DNA of 64,000 bases, taken from assembly GCA_965249455.1 (NCBI GenBank), contig OZ252236.1:4836001-4900000 (forward strand), in the 5' to 3' direction. Numbering within the stretch: the stretch's first letter is position 1; each line of letters starts with the position of its first letter. Source of the DNA: Jiulongibacter sp024742395 (GTDB lineage: Bacteria; Bacteroidota; Bacteroidia; Cytophagales; Spirosomataceae). Positions 17,420 through 26,452 of this stretch are shown here, in pieces. The position numbers and the translations under genes are program-made. A model generated the notes under the pieces. The model was not told where the DNA came from, did not search any database, and was given only the letters and a program-made list of their open reading frames with translations.

Positions 17420-18388
17420 ATGAATATATCTGTCTTAGTACCTGAGCAAGCAGTAATTGAAGCGATCTCACCTCCCTATCGCCTTTTTATTTCAGCCAAC
17501 GACTTTCTTAGAGCCATGGGGCGAGAGCCTATTTTTAATGTAGAATTTGTGGGTTTACAAAAATCGGTAACGGCACAAGATGGCGAATACGAAATTAAAG
17601 TGCATCGTCAATTTTCAGAACTAAAGGCTACAGACTTAGTTATTATTCCGGCTTTGTACGGAGACATACAAAAAGCTATCGAAAAAAATGAAGCAGCGGT
17701 AGATTGGCTAAAATCAATGTATAGGAGCGGTGCTGAAATTGCTTCTTTGTGTATTGGAGCCTTTTTACTTGCAGAAACCGGCCTGGCAAATGGCAAAAAA
17801 TGCTCTACTCATTGGGCGTATGCCGACCTTTTCAGACAACGCTATCCACAGATAGAGCTGTTAGATGGTGTAATTATCTCTGATGAAGATGGTGTTTACA
17901 GTAGTGGCGGAGCCAATTCCCTATGGAATTTACTCCTTTACCTTCTGGAAAAGTATACCGATAGGGATATCGCCATTATGGCTGCGAAGTTTTTTGCGAT
18001 AGATATAGATCGTTTTGATCAAAGTATGTTTACCATTTTTAATGGTCAAAAAAATCACAATGATTCAGAGATACTCAAAGCCCAGGAACTAATAGAGAGC
18101 AAGTTTAATGAGAAAATAACTGTCAATGAATTAGCTGAATACATCGCCGTAAACAGACGGACTTTTGAACGCAGATTTAAAAATGCTACTAATAATACTG
18201 TAGTAGAATACCTTCAACGCGTACGTGTAGAGGCCGCTAAAAGGTTTTTTGAAGCCAGCAGAAAGAATGTGAATGAGGTTATGTATGAAGTAGGTTACTC
18301 AGACACTAAAGCCTTCAGAGAAGTCTTTAAGAAAGTGGCCGGCATCACTCCTTTAGAGTATAGGAATAAGTATGCTAAGGTGGGGTAG
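17420..18388 (+). CDS. GlxA-like regulator: DJ-1/PfpI domain plus AraC HTH
   Basis: Regulator of 322 residues. The N-terminal DJ-1/PfpI-like domain (residues about 1-185) has the nucleophile-elbow sequence ASLCIGAFLLAETG and the following STHWAYAD typical of GlxA-type regulators. The C-terminal AraC domain (about 215-320) has TVNELAEYIAVNRRTFERRFK and VNEVMYEVGYSDTKAFREVFK. It is divergent from the SRPBCC-VOC-DoxX-VOC operon, which it most likely controls; the inducer is unknown. The 3' spacer carries a short TCGGCTTCGCTCGACTTGAC stretch (18391-18410) like scattered repeat debris. Confidence 0.88.
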   Translation: MNISVLVPEQAVIEAISPPYRLFISANDFLRAMGREPIFNVEFVGLQKSVTAQDGEYEIKVHRQFSELKATDLVIIPALYGDIQKAIEKNEAAVDWLKSMYRSGAEIASLCIGAFLLAETGLANGKKCSTHWAYADLFRQRYPQIELLDGVIISDEDGVYSSGGANSLWNLLLYLLEKYTDRDIAIMAAKFFAIDIDRFDQSMFTIFNGQKNHNDSEILKAQELIESKFNEKITVNELAEYIAVNRRTFERRFKNATNNTVVEYLQRVRVEAAKRFFEASRKNVNEVMYEVGYSDTKAFREVFKKVAGITPLEYRNKYAKVG

Positions 18389-18469
18389 TCTCGGCTTCGC
18401 TCGACTTGACGGCCTCCACTAAACTTGTCACATATGATTTGTCAAACCGTCGTCAACAATTGTTACACT

Positions 18470-18496
18470 GAGCCGAATACACTTTCTATTCGGCTC
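18470..18496. promoter_or_regulatory. Fic operator palindrome 1
   Basis: Perfect inverted repeat GAGCCGAATA, seven bases, TATTCGGCTC. It is the first of three copies with starts exactly 44 bases apart upstream of the Fic gene. Binding by the Fic protein's own C-terminal domain is inferred, not shown. Confidence 0.75.
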
Positions 18497-18513
18497 ATTT
18501 TTTTAGTCTTTTT

Positions 18514-18540
18514 GAGCCGAATAAATTAACTATTCGGCTC
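18514..18540. promoter_or_regulatory. Fic operator palindrome 2
   Basis: Second perfect copy: the same ten-base arms around AATTAAC. It would lie just upstream of the candidate -7 element, covering the -33 region. Confidence 0.75.
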
Positions 18541-18550
18541 ATTTTTTAAC

Positions 18551-18558
18551 TATATTTG
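18551..18558 (+). promoter_or_regulatory. Candidate -7 element of the Fic gene
   Basis: TATATTTG matches TAnnTTTG. Its last base is the first base of palindrome 3, so the start site would fall within that palindrome, about 25 bases before the ATG. No good -33 element is visible at normal spacing. Confidence 0.5.
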
Positions 18559-18584
18559 AGCCGAATAAGAATAATAATTGGCTC
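18558..18584. promoter_or_regulatory. Fic operator palindrome 3 (imperfect)
   Basis: Third copy: left arm GAGCCGAATA is exact, right arm TAATTGGCTC differs at two positions from the other copies. It ends six bases before the Fic start codon and could also form a hairpin in the leader RNA. Confidence 0.7.
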
Positions 18585-18590
18585 AGATTT

Positions 18591-19676
18591 ATGTATAACT
18601 GGCAACAAAAAGATTGGCCAAACTTCACTTTCAATCCACAAATTGTTGCGGATGCAGACTTTGAATGGCTCAGTCTTACAGGAAAAAGCAGTGGGGTATT
18701 GGAAATTATCCCGGTAAATCAAAGGGAGGAATCTGAACTAACTATTCTTATAAAAGAGGCACTAAAAAATGCAGAGATTGAAGGCGAATTTATCAGCCGA
18801 ACAGACCTCGTTTCTTCTATTAAGAGAAAGCTTGGTAAAAATACACAAGCAAGGGTCATTCGAGACAAACGGTCTTTGGGAATGGGTGAACTCCTTGTTC
18901 AGGCCAGAAAACATTATAAAAAAGACTTAACCGAAAAAATGCTTTTTGACTGGCACAAACTACTTATGAAAGGCAGCTTTGGAATAAATGCTGGTCAATG
19001 GCGGCAGCACTCTGAACCCATGCAAGTAATATCCGGCACCATAGGTAAAGAAAAAATACATTTTGAGGCTCCGCCATCCTTGCGTATTCCCGAAGAAATG
19101 AAACTTTTCACCAATTGGTTTAACAAGTCAATTATAGAAATAAAGAGCCCTATTACACGCTCAGCTTTGGTTCATTTGTATTTTGAAAGTATTCACCCTT
19201 TTGAAGACGGGAATGGCCGTATCGGCCGTATTTTAGCCGAGAAAGCTCTGTCACAATCTTTGGGTCAACCTGTGCTAATGAGTATTTCAGCTGCAATTGA
19301 ATCCAGAAAAAAAGAGTATTATGCTGCCCTGAAAAAAGCCCAAAAAGGCAATCCTGTAAATGATTGGATAGTATTCTGGGGGCATATTGTACTTGAAGCC
19401 CAAAAGGACTTTCTTAATGATTTGCATTTATCTATTCAGAAAACAAAGTTCTTTGACAAACACAAACCAGTACTAAACAACCGGCAGTTAAAAGTCATTT
19501 CTAAAATGCTTGAAGTAGATGGTGAGTTCAAAGGCGGCATGAATGCCAGAAAATATCAAAGCGTCACCAAAACCTCTAAAGCAACAGCAACACGAGATCT
19601 GCAAGATTTATCTGAAAAAGGGATTTTTCAAAGTGCCGGAGGCGGAAGAAGTACAAGTTATCGGCTTCTTCTGTAA
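18591..19676 (+). CDS. Fic family protein with DUF4172-like N-terminus and C-terminal winged helix
   Basis: Probable AMP-transferase (or other NMP/phosphate-transferring Fic enzyme), 361 residues, cytoplasmic. The N-terminal MYNWQQKDWPNFTF is the DUF4172 signature. The active-site motif HPFEDGNGRIGR sits at 202-213, with His202 as the catalytic base. A class II-like inhibitory helix is visible as NAEIEGE (Glu64), but with Asn where Ser or Thr is usual. The C-terminal 75 residues (LNNRQLKVISKMLEVDGEF, then TSKATATRDLQDLSEKGIF) form a winged-helix DNA-binding domain. Three upstream palindromes suggest autoregulation. Its target is unknown. It is monocistronic: its stop lies four bases from the convergent FG-GAP gene. 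Confidence 0.92.
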   Translation: MYNWQQKDWPNFTFNPQIVADADFEWLSLTGKSSGVLEIIPVNQREESELTILIKEALKNAEIEGEFISRTDLVSSIKRKLGKNTQARVIRDKRSLGMGELLVQARKHYKKDLTEKMLFDWHKLLMKGSFGINAGQWRQHSEPMQVISGTIGKEKIHFEAPPSLRIPEEMKLFTNWFNKSIIEIKSPITRSALVHLYFESIHPFEDGNGRIGRILAEKALSQSLGQPVLMSISAAIESRKKEYYAALKKAQKGNPVNDWIVFWGHIVLEAQKDFLNDLHLSIQKTKFFDKHKPVLNNRQLKVISKMLEVDGEFKGGMNARKYQSVTKTSKATATRDLQDLSEKGIFQSAGGGRSTSYRLLL

Positions 19677-19680
19677 TCCA

Positions 19681-22600
19681 TTACTTCACCCTATACCCTT
19701 TCACTGTATCCATGTTCCTCGCCATCAGAAGTTGTCCGTTCACCCAGGCAATAGAACGCACTTCGCCATTGATATGCAGGCCGCTTTTGTATTGTGGCAG
19801 GTAACTAAAATTCCCTTTTCCGTCATTGATAAATACTTGTCCATGATTAGCGGATATATTTCCAAGTCTAACTCGGGTGTGCGTATTATTACCACCAACA
19901 ATGAGATCCTTATCACCGTCATTATCAATATCTAAAGCCAACATGGCATAGACTGGCGAACTTTGTATTTGAACAGGCAGCGACTGTTTTATAAGCTTTC
20001 CGTTTTCGTTCTTAAAGAAAACTGTCTCTAAGTTTGTGGCCTTCAATACAGAAGGCTCGGCTTCCGGAAAGTTTTTCAAAAGCTCCTCAGTAGTGACATT
20101 TGAATAAGACTCATACGTATTGTATACCTTCCTAAGCGGAAAGAGTTGATCAAGCATTTCATCACGGCTATAAAAAGGATGACTCTTGCCTTGAATATAA
20201 CAACTGAGGATTGGATCCAGTCTACCGTTGCCGTCATAATCTGCAGTATAAAGCTCTAAAGGTTCACGTTCAGTAGCACATAGCTGGGAATTAAGGCCCA
20301 AATTGCCAGCTATTAAGTCCAAGTCTCCATCTCCATCAAAATCTTCTGCTAATAAACTTTGCCATAGACCTGTGCCAGACTCCATCACCTTATCATCCTT
20401 TACAAAGTTTCCACCCGTATTTTTATACACCTGAAGTCCTGTCCATTCGCCAGCTATCACCAGATCCTTAAGGCCATCTCCATTAAAGTCCAGAGCCACA
20501 ACATCTTTTATCAAGCCGGCATTTTCAAAAGAAGCATTCTCTACATAAGTAAAAACTCCCTTGTCATTGGTATAGAATCTCGACGGATTGGCCAGTGGGT
20601 AAGTGCCCGGCTGAACAAATCCACCAACAAACATGTCTAAATCACCGTCGTTATCTGCATCAAATACTTCCACAGAACTATCAGAGAATAAATGAGCCGG
20701 AAAAGCCTCGTCCGTTTTAGTAAAATTCCCTTTACCATCATTCATGTAAAGTCGGTTTTGTAATAAGAGATCATTTGGAAGGTATTCATAACCACCACCT
20801 ACTACATAAAGATCTTGATCACCGTCATTATCTGCATCAAAGAAAACCGCATCAGTATCAGTACATAACTCCCATTGCTTTAACAATTTCTCGTTAGTAG
20901 ATACAAAACGACCGTTTGCTAAACCTTTCATTAACCTACCCGGCGAACCTTTTCCTCCTCCCAGATAGAAATCTTCTATTCCGTCTCCGTCAATATCACC
21001 TTTAACTAAACATGGCCCTTGATAAGAGTACATCCAACTTAGCAAGATCTGCCTGTTAAAGTCATTCAAAGGCTGCTGTTCATGTTTCAGCATTTGAAAA
21101 TCAAGTTCTTTAAACAGGGGGTCTTCTGTTTTAAATTGATAAGAACCCGCACCGCTTATATTTATCTCATGATACTGATTCACAGACGGATTTTTTATGG
21201 TTTGAAACTTTCCGTTAGGGTAAATAATTGTTATTCTCTCCGGACTATCATCGGTCCCCAGACCAAAATGTACAGGCCCTTCATAACTACTCTGAAACCC
21301 ATGATTTGGTGTTATTTCACGGTATTGACTTTGACCATTAACCTCAAGGATAATTTTGCTATTGGCTGTTTCAGAAGCTTTTCCATTAAGCTTTATACCA
21401 ATAAAATGTCCGCTTTGTGTCTCTCCATCATTAGACTTATTCTCATAAATACCCGCCACGTCATTTAGGTTATTGGTGATGATTTCCAAATCACCGTCAT
21501 TGTCAAGATCAGCGTAAATTGCACCATTACTAATGTTTTTTTCTTCGAAGCCCCAGGCCTTTTGAGCATTTTCAAAAGTCAAACCATCCTTATTACGAAA
21601 AGCATAATTCGTTACTTTAGTAGAAGGCATTTGATTGATAATTTCAAGGACATTATCCTTGCCTTCAGACCTCTGCTCTGAGTAAAATTTCACAAAATCA
21701 TTGTTCGTATAATCTCTTAGGTAGCCATTGGTAATAAACAAGTCTTTAAAACCATCGTTATCAAAATCTGCTAATAAAGGAGACCAGCTCCAGTCTGTAT
21801 TACTAAAACCAGCCAACTGACCCATTTCTGAGAACTTACCATTTCCTTCATTCACATGAAACATGTTTCTCATCACTTCGGGATGAAACCCATTTTGTAG
21901 CATGTTTAAATAGCCTTCATAATTATCTGGCCCAAACAGGAGTTTTTGCCGTTTGTTGTCTTCAGGCAGCATGTCAGCTGTAAAAATGTCTGGAAGTGCA
22001 TCATTGTTTACATCGGCTACATCATTCCCCATACTGAAATAACTGGTATGATCTACCCGCTCGGCAATTTGATCTGAGAAGGTGCCGTCCTGATTATTAA
22101 TGTATAAATAATCGCCTTCCAGGTAATCATTAGAAACGTAAATATCTGGCCAGTTATCCTGGTTTAAATCAGTGATGTTTATACCCAATCCAAACCCAAT
22201 AGGATTACCCTTTATCCCGGCTTCCTTGCTCACGTCTATAAACATGCCATCATCATTTCGAAGAAGTTTATCCCCGGCGAATTCATCCCGCATAAAATGT
22301 ATAGCCTCTACATCAAACTTCTTGAAATCTTTGACATTATGGTTCATTATATAGGCATCTAAATCACCATCTTTATCATAGTCAAAAAAGGTAGTTTGAG
22401 TAGTAAAACCATCATCATCAAGACCATATTCTGCAGCAGATTCTTTGAAAACAAAATCTCCCTGATTCAGATACAATTTATTCTTTCTTAATCCCTGGTT
22501 TTCAATATTCCCTGAAACAGAAACGTAAATATCTGTAAGCCCATCTTCATTGATATCTACAACCGTTACACCCGTTTTCCATTCTTTGTTCCAAACTATT

Positions 22601-22905
22601 CCGGAGTTCGGCGTTTTATCTTCAAACTTTAAATCACCCAGGTTTTTATAGACTTTATCCGGACCTTGATTTGCCGTAAAATATAAATCTATGAGACCGT
22701 CATTGTTAAAATCTGCAGCTGCTACTCCACCTCCATTGTAGAAATACTCGTAAGTCAATACATTTAAATCATCAGTTTCTACAATAGAATTTTGGAAATC
22801 AATCCCTGTGTTTTTTGTACTTAACTTTTCAAACAGTGTTTCATCACCAGAAGAATTACAGGCATAGAATATAACAGACAGCAAGCAGATTAGCGAATTT
22901 CTCAT
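19681..22905 (-). CDS. CRTAC1-like FG-GAP/VCBS repeat lipoprotein with ASPIC-UnbV domain
   Basis: Very large surface or periplasmic protein of 1074 residues with a lipoprotein signal (LLSVIFYAC). About fourteen calcium-loop motifs of the form DxNxDGxxD (DFNNDGLIDLY, DYDKDGDLDAY, DADNDGDLDMF and others) build two beta-propellers. Between them, roughly residues 490-580, is an ASPIC/UnbV-type domain (NHGFQSSYEGPVHFGLG). These proteins are thought to bind calcium and probably carbohydrate or other ligands; no catalysis is known. Its layout matches the 1094-residue protein at 29549-32833. Its stop lies four bases from the convergent Fic stop, and it is divergent from the PQQ/FG-GAP gene at 23053. 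Confidence 0.88.
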   Translation of the reverse strand: MRNSLICLLSVIFYACNSSGDETLFEKLSTKNTGIDFQNSIVETDDLNVLTYEYFYNGGGVAAADFNNDGLIDLYFTANQGPDKVYKNLGDLKFEDKTPNSGIVWNKEWKTGVTVVDINEDGLTDIYVSVSGNIENQGLRKNKLYLNQGDFVFKESAAEYGLDDDGFTTQTTFFDYDKDGDLDAYIMNHNVKDFKKFDVEAIHFMRDEFAGDKLLRNDDGMFIDVSKEAGIKGNPIGFGLGINITDLNQDNWPDIYVSNDYLEGDYLYINNQDGTFSDQIAERVDHTSYFSMGNDVADVNNDALPDIFTADMLPEDNKRQKLLFGPDNYEGYLNMLQNGFHPEVMRNMFHVNEGNGKFSEMGQLAGFSNTDWSWSPLLADFDNDGFKDLFITNGYLRDYTNNDFVKFYSEQRSEGKDNVLEIINQMPSTKVTNYAFRNKDGLTFENAQKAWGFEEKNISNGAIYADLDNDGDLEIITNNLNDVAGIYENKSNDGETQSGHFIGIKLNGKASETANSKIILEVNGQSQYREITPNHGFQSSYEGPVHFGLGTDDSPERITIIYPNGKFQTIKNPSVNQYHEINISGAGSYQFKTEDPLFKELDFQMLKHEQQPLNDFNRQILLSWMYSYQGPCLVKGDIDGDGIEDFYLGGGKGSPGRLMKGLANGRFVSTNEKLLKQWELCTDTDAVFFDADNDGDQDLYVVGGGYEYLPNDLLLQNRLYMNDGKGNFTKTDEAFPAHLFSDSSVEVFDADNDGDLDMFVGGFVQPGTYPLANPSRFYTNDKGVFTYVENASFENAGLIKDVVALDFNGDGLKDLVIAGEWTGLQVYKNTGGNFVKDDKVMESGTGLWQSLLAEDFDGDGDLDLIAGNLGLNSQLCATEREPLELYTADYDGNGRLDPILSCYIQGKSHPFYSRDEMLDQLFPLRKVYNTYESYSNVTTEELLKNFPEAEPSVLKATNLETVFFKNENGKLIKQSLPVQIQSSPVYAMLALDIDNDGDKDLIVGGNNTHTRVRLGNISANHGQVFINDGKGNFSYLPQYKSGLHINGEVRSIAWVNGQLLMARNMDTVKGYRVK

Positions 22906-23027
22906 TGAGCTATTTTAAGACGAAAAGAATTAGCCTCTAAATTATAGTTTTAAGCCGTTTTAAACCATCGAATAGAGATATAATCGATAAATTTCATGTG
23001 CATTCGGTAACCTATTCAATCTATCCC

Positions 23028-23035
23028 TAATTTTG
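23028..23035 (+). promoter_or_regulatory. Candidate -7 element
   Basis: TAATTTTG fits TAnnTTTG and lies 17 bases before the start codon of the FG-GAP/PQQ gene. No -33 partner was found. Confidence 0.35.
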
Positions 23036-23052
23036 GTTTTCTTTTAATTTTC

Positions 23053-24543
23053 ATGATGACTTACAGAATCCTTATTGCTCTTTTCTCAAGTCTGTTCATA
23101 CTGGCAGGCTGTTCCTCAAAAAAAACTGAATTAGCATGGAAAAAAAGCCTTGCAAGAATTGGGTCACAATCTTCTCCAAAGGCTACAGATTTAAACAAAG
23201 ACGGAGTACTCGACATCGTTCTTGGGGCAGGAGAAAACGAGTACATGAGAACAGCAAGAGGAATTATTGCCCTGGACGGTAAAACAGGAGAACTACTATG
23301 GTCACATCCGGCCATAGATCAGGTTTATGGCTCAGCTACCTTTCTTGACATCAATAAAGACGGCATCAATGATATTTTTATCGGTGGCAGATCCAATCAA
23401 TTCTATGCCATTAACGGTTCTGACGGCAAAACAATCTGGAATTGGGAGTTCAATTATGAGGATGACCCCATTCTAAAATATGCCCGCTATAATTTTCATA
23501 ATTCTGTATTATTACCCGATCAGGATGAAGATGGTCTACAGGATTTACTGGTGCAATGTGGGGGTAACTCAAAAGCCGAACCTAATTCTAGTCTTGACAG
23601 ATTTCCGGGAGTATTGATGATTCTTAGTAGCAGTACCGGAAAAGTTATAGCCGCTGATACCATGCCCGATGGCAAAGAAAGCTATATGCCACCAATTTAT
23701 TTTAAACAGCCTGACGGCAAAGAAAAGATTGTTTTCGGCACCGGTGGTGAAACCATTAGCGGCAATTTGTATCTGGCAGACCTTCAGGACCTAAAAAATA
23801 CCAAGCTTTCAAACAGCCAAAAAATTGCCAGCGAAACAGATCATGGTTTTATAGCCCCAACCGTGGCGGTAGATATAAACGCGGACGGTTTCCAAGACCT
23901 GGTAGCTATTTCTCACGGAAGTAGTATTTTCGCTATCAGCGGTAAAGACCAAACTATTTTATGGCAACAAAAAGTAGAAAATACGGAGTCAAGCAATGGA
24001 TTTTCGATAGGTAACTTTACGGGAGATGAAACACCGGATTTCTTCACCTTTGTAAGTAAAGGGGTATGGCCGCAAAGCAAAGGCTCCGTTCAAATTATGT
24101 TAGACGGCAAAACAGGTGTAATAGCTTATTCTAATTCCCTTGGCTGTACTGGGTTCTCCTCACCTTCTATCTATGATCTCACCCATGATGGTATAGATGA
24201 AGCTATTTTGAGTATCAATGAATACGACTGTGACAGAGGCTTTACTTCTGAAGATGAGCTTGAAGTCACAAACCGACTAATAGCCATTGATTTCTCTAAT
24301 AAGAGTATTCAAACCATTGATCAGCAAGCTCGATTTAAGAATATTTTCTCAACGCCTTACCTTGGTGATATGGATGGCGACAACTATTTGGATATCGTCT
24401 ATTGTCAATATTTTAGCCCCACAGCCAACTTATTGGCTTTCTTCGGGATGGAAGTAAAAAGAATCAGCACAGGCATTAAAGTCAAAGATCCTGTAAAGTG
24501 GGGAGCCTACATGGGCTCTGATGGTAGTGGCGTTTGGAAATAA
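23053..24543 (+). CDS. PQQ-like/FG-GAP beta-propeller lipoprotein
   Basis: Lipoprotein of 496 residues (signal ending LFILAGC). Repeats alternate PQQ-type blades (IIALDGKTGELLWSH; YAINGSDGKTIWNW) with calcium loops (DLNKDGVLDIV, DINKDGINDIF, DINADGFQDLV, DMDGDNYLDIV), giving one propeller. No catalytic residues are recognisable. A close paralogue of 482 residues lies at 26453-27901, sharing the order of blades and the ending KWGAYMGSDGSGVWK versus KWGSYMGSNYDGVFR. It may bind a ligand or scaffold enzymes at the cell surface; this is inference. Two adjacent ATGs (23053, 23056) are possible. Confidence 0.85.
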   Translation: MMTYRILIALFSSLFILAGCSSKKTELAWKKSLARIGSQSSPKATDLNKDGVLDIVLGAGENEYMRTARGIIALDGKTGELLWSHPAIDQVYGSATFLDINKDGINDIFIGGRSNQFYAINGSDGKTIWNWEFNYEDDPILKYARYNFHNSVLLPDQDEDGLQDLLVQCGGNSKAEPNSSLDRFPGVLMILSSSTGKVIAADTMPDGKESYMPPIYFKQPDGKEKIVFGTGGETISGNLYLADLQDLKNTKLSNSQKIASETDHGFIAPTVAVDINADGFQDLVAISHGSSIFAISGKDQTILWQQKVENTESSNGFSIGNFTGDETPDFFTFVSKGVWPQSKGSVQIMLDGKTGVIAYSNSLGCTGFSSPSIYDLTHDGIDEAILSINEYDCDRGFTSEDELEVTNRLIAIDFSNKSIQTIDQQARFKNIFSTPYLGDMDGDNYLDIVYCQYFSPTANLLAFFGMEVKRISTGIKVKDPVKWGAYMGSDGSGVWK

Positions 24544-24564
24544 TCAAACATAAGAGATATTCAT

Positions 24565-26436
24565 TTAATCAGGACAAGTAAAAATCTCGGCCAAGAAAAC
24601 GCCGCCCGAAGTTTCAAAACCGGAAATAAAAGATACACTCTTACTGCTCGTGTAATTTCCGCCTTCAAGTATTTGTTCCTTAAGTATCATGCTTTCAAAC
24701 ACATGGTAATCACAATCGATACAGCTGTTTTCAAGAACTTCCAGACTATCGGGACAAGTCTCATAATATATTTCGGAAGGGATTGAGAACTTCCCAAAAG
24801 CTCTTACTCTTATCTCATAATGAAGTATATTATTACGTTTTATTTGAATTGGAAAATCTGAAAATAAGTCACTATTCCCTGGGAGTAAGAACGTATTTAC
24901 AAGTTCATTGTTAATGTATTTCTTTATTTCTATACTCTCTGCATCCTCTGCCTGATCCCATTGAATGGTAAACGTTATGCCTTTTAATTTGTGCTTTAAA
25001 TTAGTTAATCGAGGTACAGAGAACTCTTCAATTGGATACTGGAAAAAACTTGCAATAGAAATTCCAAATTGATTTAATACTAATGGACCTTGATATCCAT
25101 TATAGGCAATTAAGGAATTTATGTACGAGGGCAAAAAACTTATTCTTTGGGCAGTTGTGGATCTTGCTTGTTTCAAATTAATTCTATTTCCAACCGCCGT
25201 AACATCTGTTATTCTTACACCATCTCCCAAAATAAACGCGTCTTGAATTCTTCTGTTTAGCCTTATGGGCTCTAATTGCAGAATTTGCTCGTCATCAAAA
25301 ACCAATGTAAGACTGTCCTTCTCGGCATTTGCAAAAAATGCTTCACTAATCATCGGGGTTTTGGCATCGCCTTCAGCATTTAAATAAATCTGACTATTTA
25401 TTAGTTTGGCAATTCGAATAGCAATTTCATATTGTCCAAAATAATCAAAATGAAGACCATCAAAATTGGCTCTCAAATCATGAGTGGAAATCAAGTCTAC
25501 CTTATCATTTTCGAAGGCCACCCTTCTTTGAGCCTCCCTAACAATTGCCCCCGAGAAGTTATCAAAAACCTCAATAGAAAGAACTTGATTCTGAGTACTA
25601 TAAATTCTTTGCAGTGCAGGAAAGTCCTGCTCAAATTGAGCCATCAAATTCTCAAGCTTTGCTTGGTAGGCGTTCGCAGCAACGGAATAACCTGAACTAC
25701 CCTCGGTTTCACCTTGTCTCCAGATAATACTTCTAATCTTATTCTTAAAGTTGGCAAACGTGGCAATTTTAATGATTTTCCCGTATTGAGTAGAAACATC
25801 TGTCGGATCAGCCGCATTTCTATTACTAAGAAAGTCAATTGAAGCCCCCCCCACAGATAAATTGACAATCTGAACCGGCATGCCCGTTTTTTCTAAGAGC
25901 GTCCTGCCCATGAGTAAGCCAAAAACCCCTAGATTCCCTGTATTTTCTGAGGCCTTTTGCCAAATCAACTCATTACCGCTTAAGCTAACGGTGCGTAAAA
26001 AATCAGAGGCTCCGATGGTATCATGAGGATATCCAAAGGCATTAGATTGGCCATAAATAAGGTACGAATCTCCACAAACTATTCCAGTTGAGGTGGCAAC
26101 AATCTCTGAATGGCCAAAAGTATCTGAAGCCCTAAGACTAAAGGTATATTCCTCTAACCATGGCTGTAAATAAACTTCAAACCCAAAGGGTGCCTCATTA
26201 TTTATTAGTGAGTTTGAAGCATAGAATATCTCAGTACCTGAATGAACGATCAGATCAATTTTTGTAAAATTTCCTTTTGCAATTCCCGAAACCTTGACTA
26301 ATCCTAAACCAGTCTCATCCATTGTTATAAACTCCTTATCAACAGGAAACGAGTCTAATTGAAAAGAATTAGCTTTTACGGAATATATCTTGAAACAAAC
26401 AAATAACAGGATTTCAAAAAGAACTACAGATTTCAT
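24565..26436 (-). CDS. Secreted SGNH/SASA-type esterase with C-terminal appendage
   Basis: Secreted protein of 623 residues, signal peptide ending about residue 22 (YSVKANS). The region from about 120 to 350 has SGNH/sialate-O-acetylesterase features: the nucleophile block CGDSYLIYGQSNAFGY, GGASIDFL as the Gly block, IIWRQGETEGSSG as the Asn-replacing block and DGLHFDYFGQ with the His. It probably removes acetyl esters from a glycan. A fibronectin-like region (about 470-570) follows, then a C-terminal 50-residue segment (GGNYTSSKSVSFISGFETSGG) like the Bacteroidota coathanger-type stack. Convergent with the PQQ gene 22 bases away; the paralogous PQQ gene follows 17 bases upstream. Confidence 0.75.
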   Translation of the reverse strand: MKSVVLFEILLFVCFKIYSVKANSFQLDSFPVDKEFITMDETGLGLVKVSGIAKGNFTKIDLIVHSGTEIFYASNSLINNEAPFGFEVYLQPWLEEYTFSLRASDTFGHSEIVATSTGIVCGDSYLIYGQSNAFGYPHDTIGASDFLRTVSLSGNELIWQKASENTGNLGVFGLLMGRTLLEKTGMPVQIVNLSVGGASIDFLSNRNAADPTDVSTQYGKIIKIATFANFKNKIRSIIWRQGETEGSSGYSVAANAYQAKLENLMAQFEQDFPALQRIYSTQNQVLSIEVFDNFSGAIVREAQRRVAFENDKVDLISTHDLRANFDGLHFDYFGQYEIAIRIAKLINSQIYLNAEGDAKTPMISEAFFANAEKDSLTLVFDDEQILQLEPIRLNRRIQDAFILGDGVRITDVTAVGNRINLKQARSTTAQRISFLPSYINSLIAYNGYQGPLVLNQFGISIASFFQYPIEEFSVPRLTNLKHKLKGITFTIQWDQAEDAESIEIKKYINNELVNTFLLPGNSDLFSDFPIQIKRNNILHYEIRVRAFGKFSIPSEIYYETCPDSLEVLENSCIDCDYHVFESMILKEQILEGGNYTSSKSVSFISGFETSGGVFLAEIFTCPD

Positions 26437-26452
26437 TACAGTGTAGAAATAA

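Noticed and set aside
18391..18410. Additional mobile-element remnant after the GlxA-like regulator
   Set aside because: The TCGGCTTCGCTCGACTTGAC stretch looks like a fragment of dispersed intergenic repeat, but a single short copy is not enough to call it.
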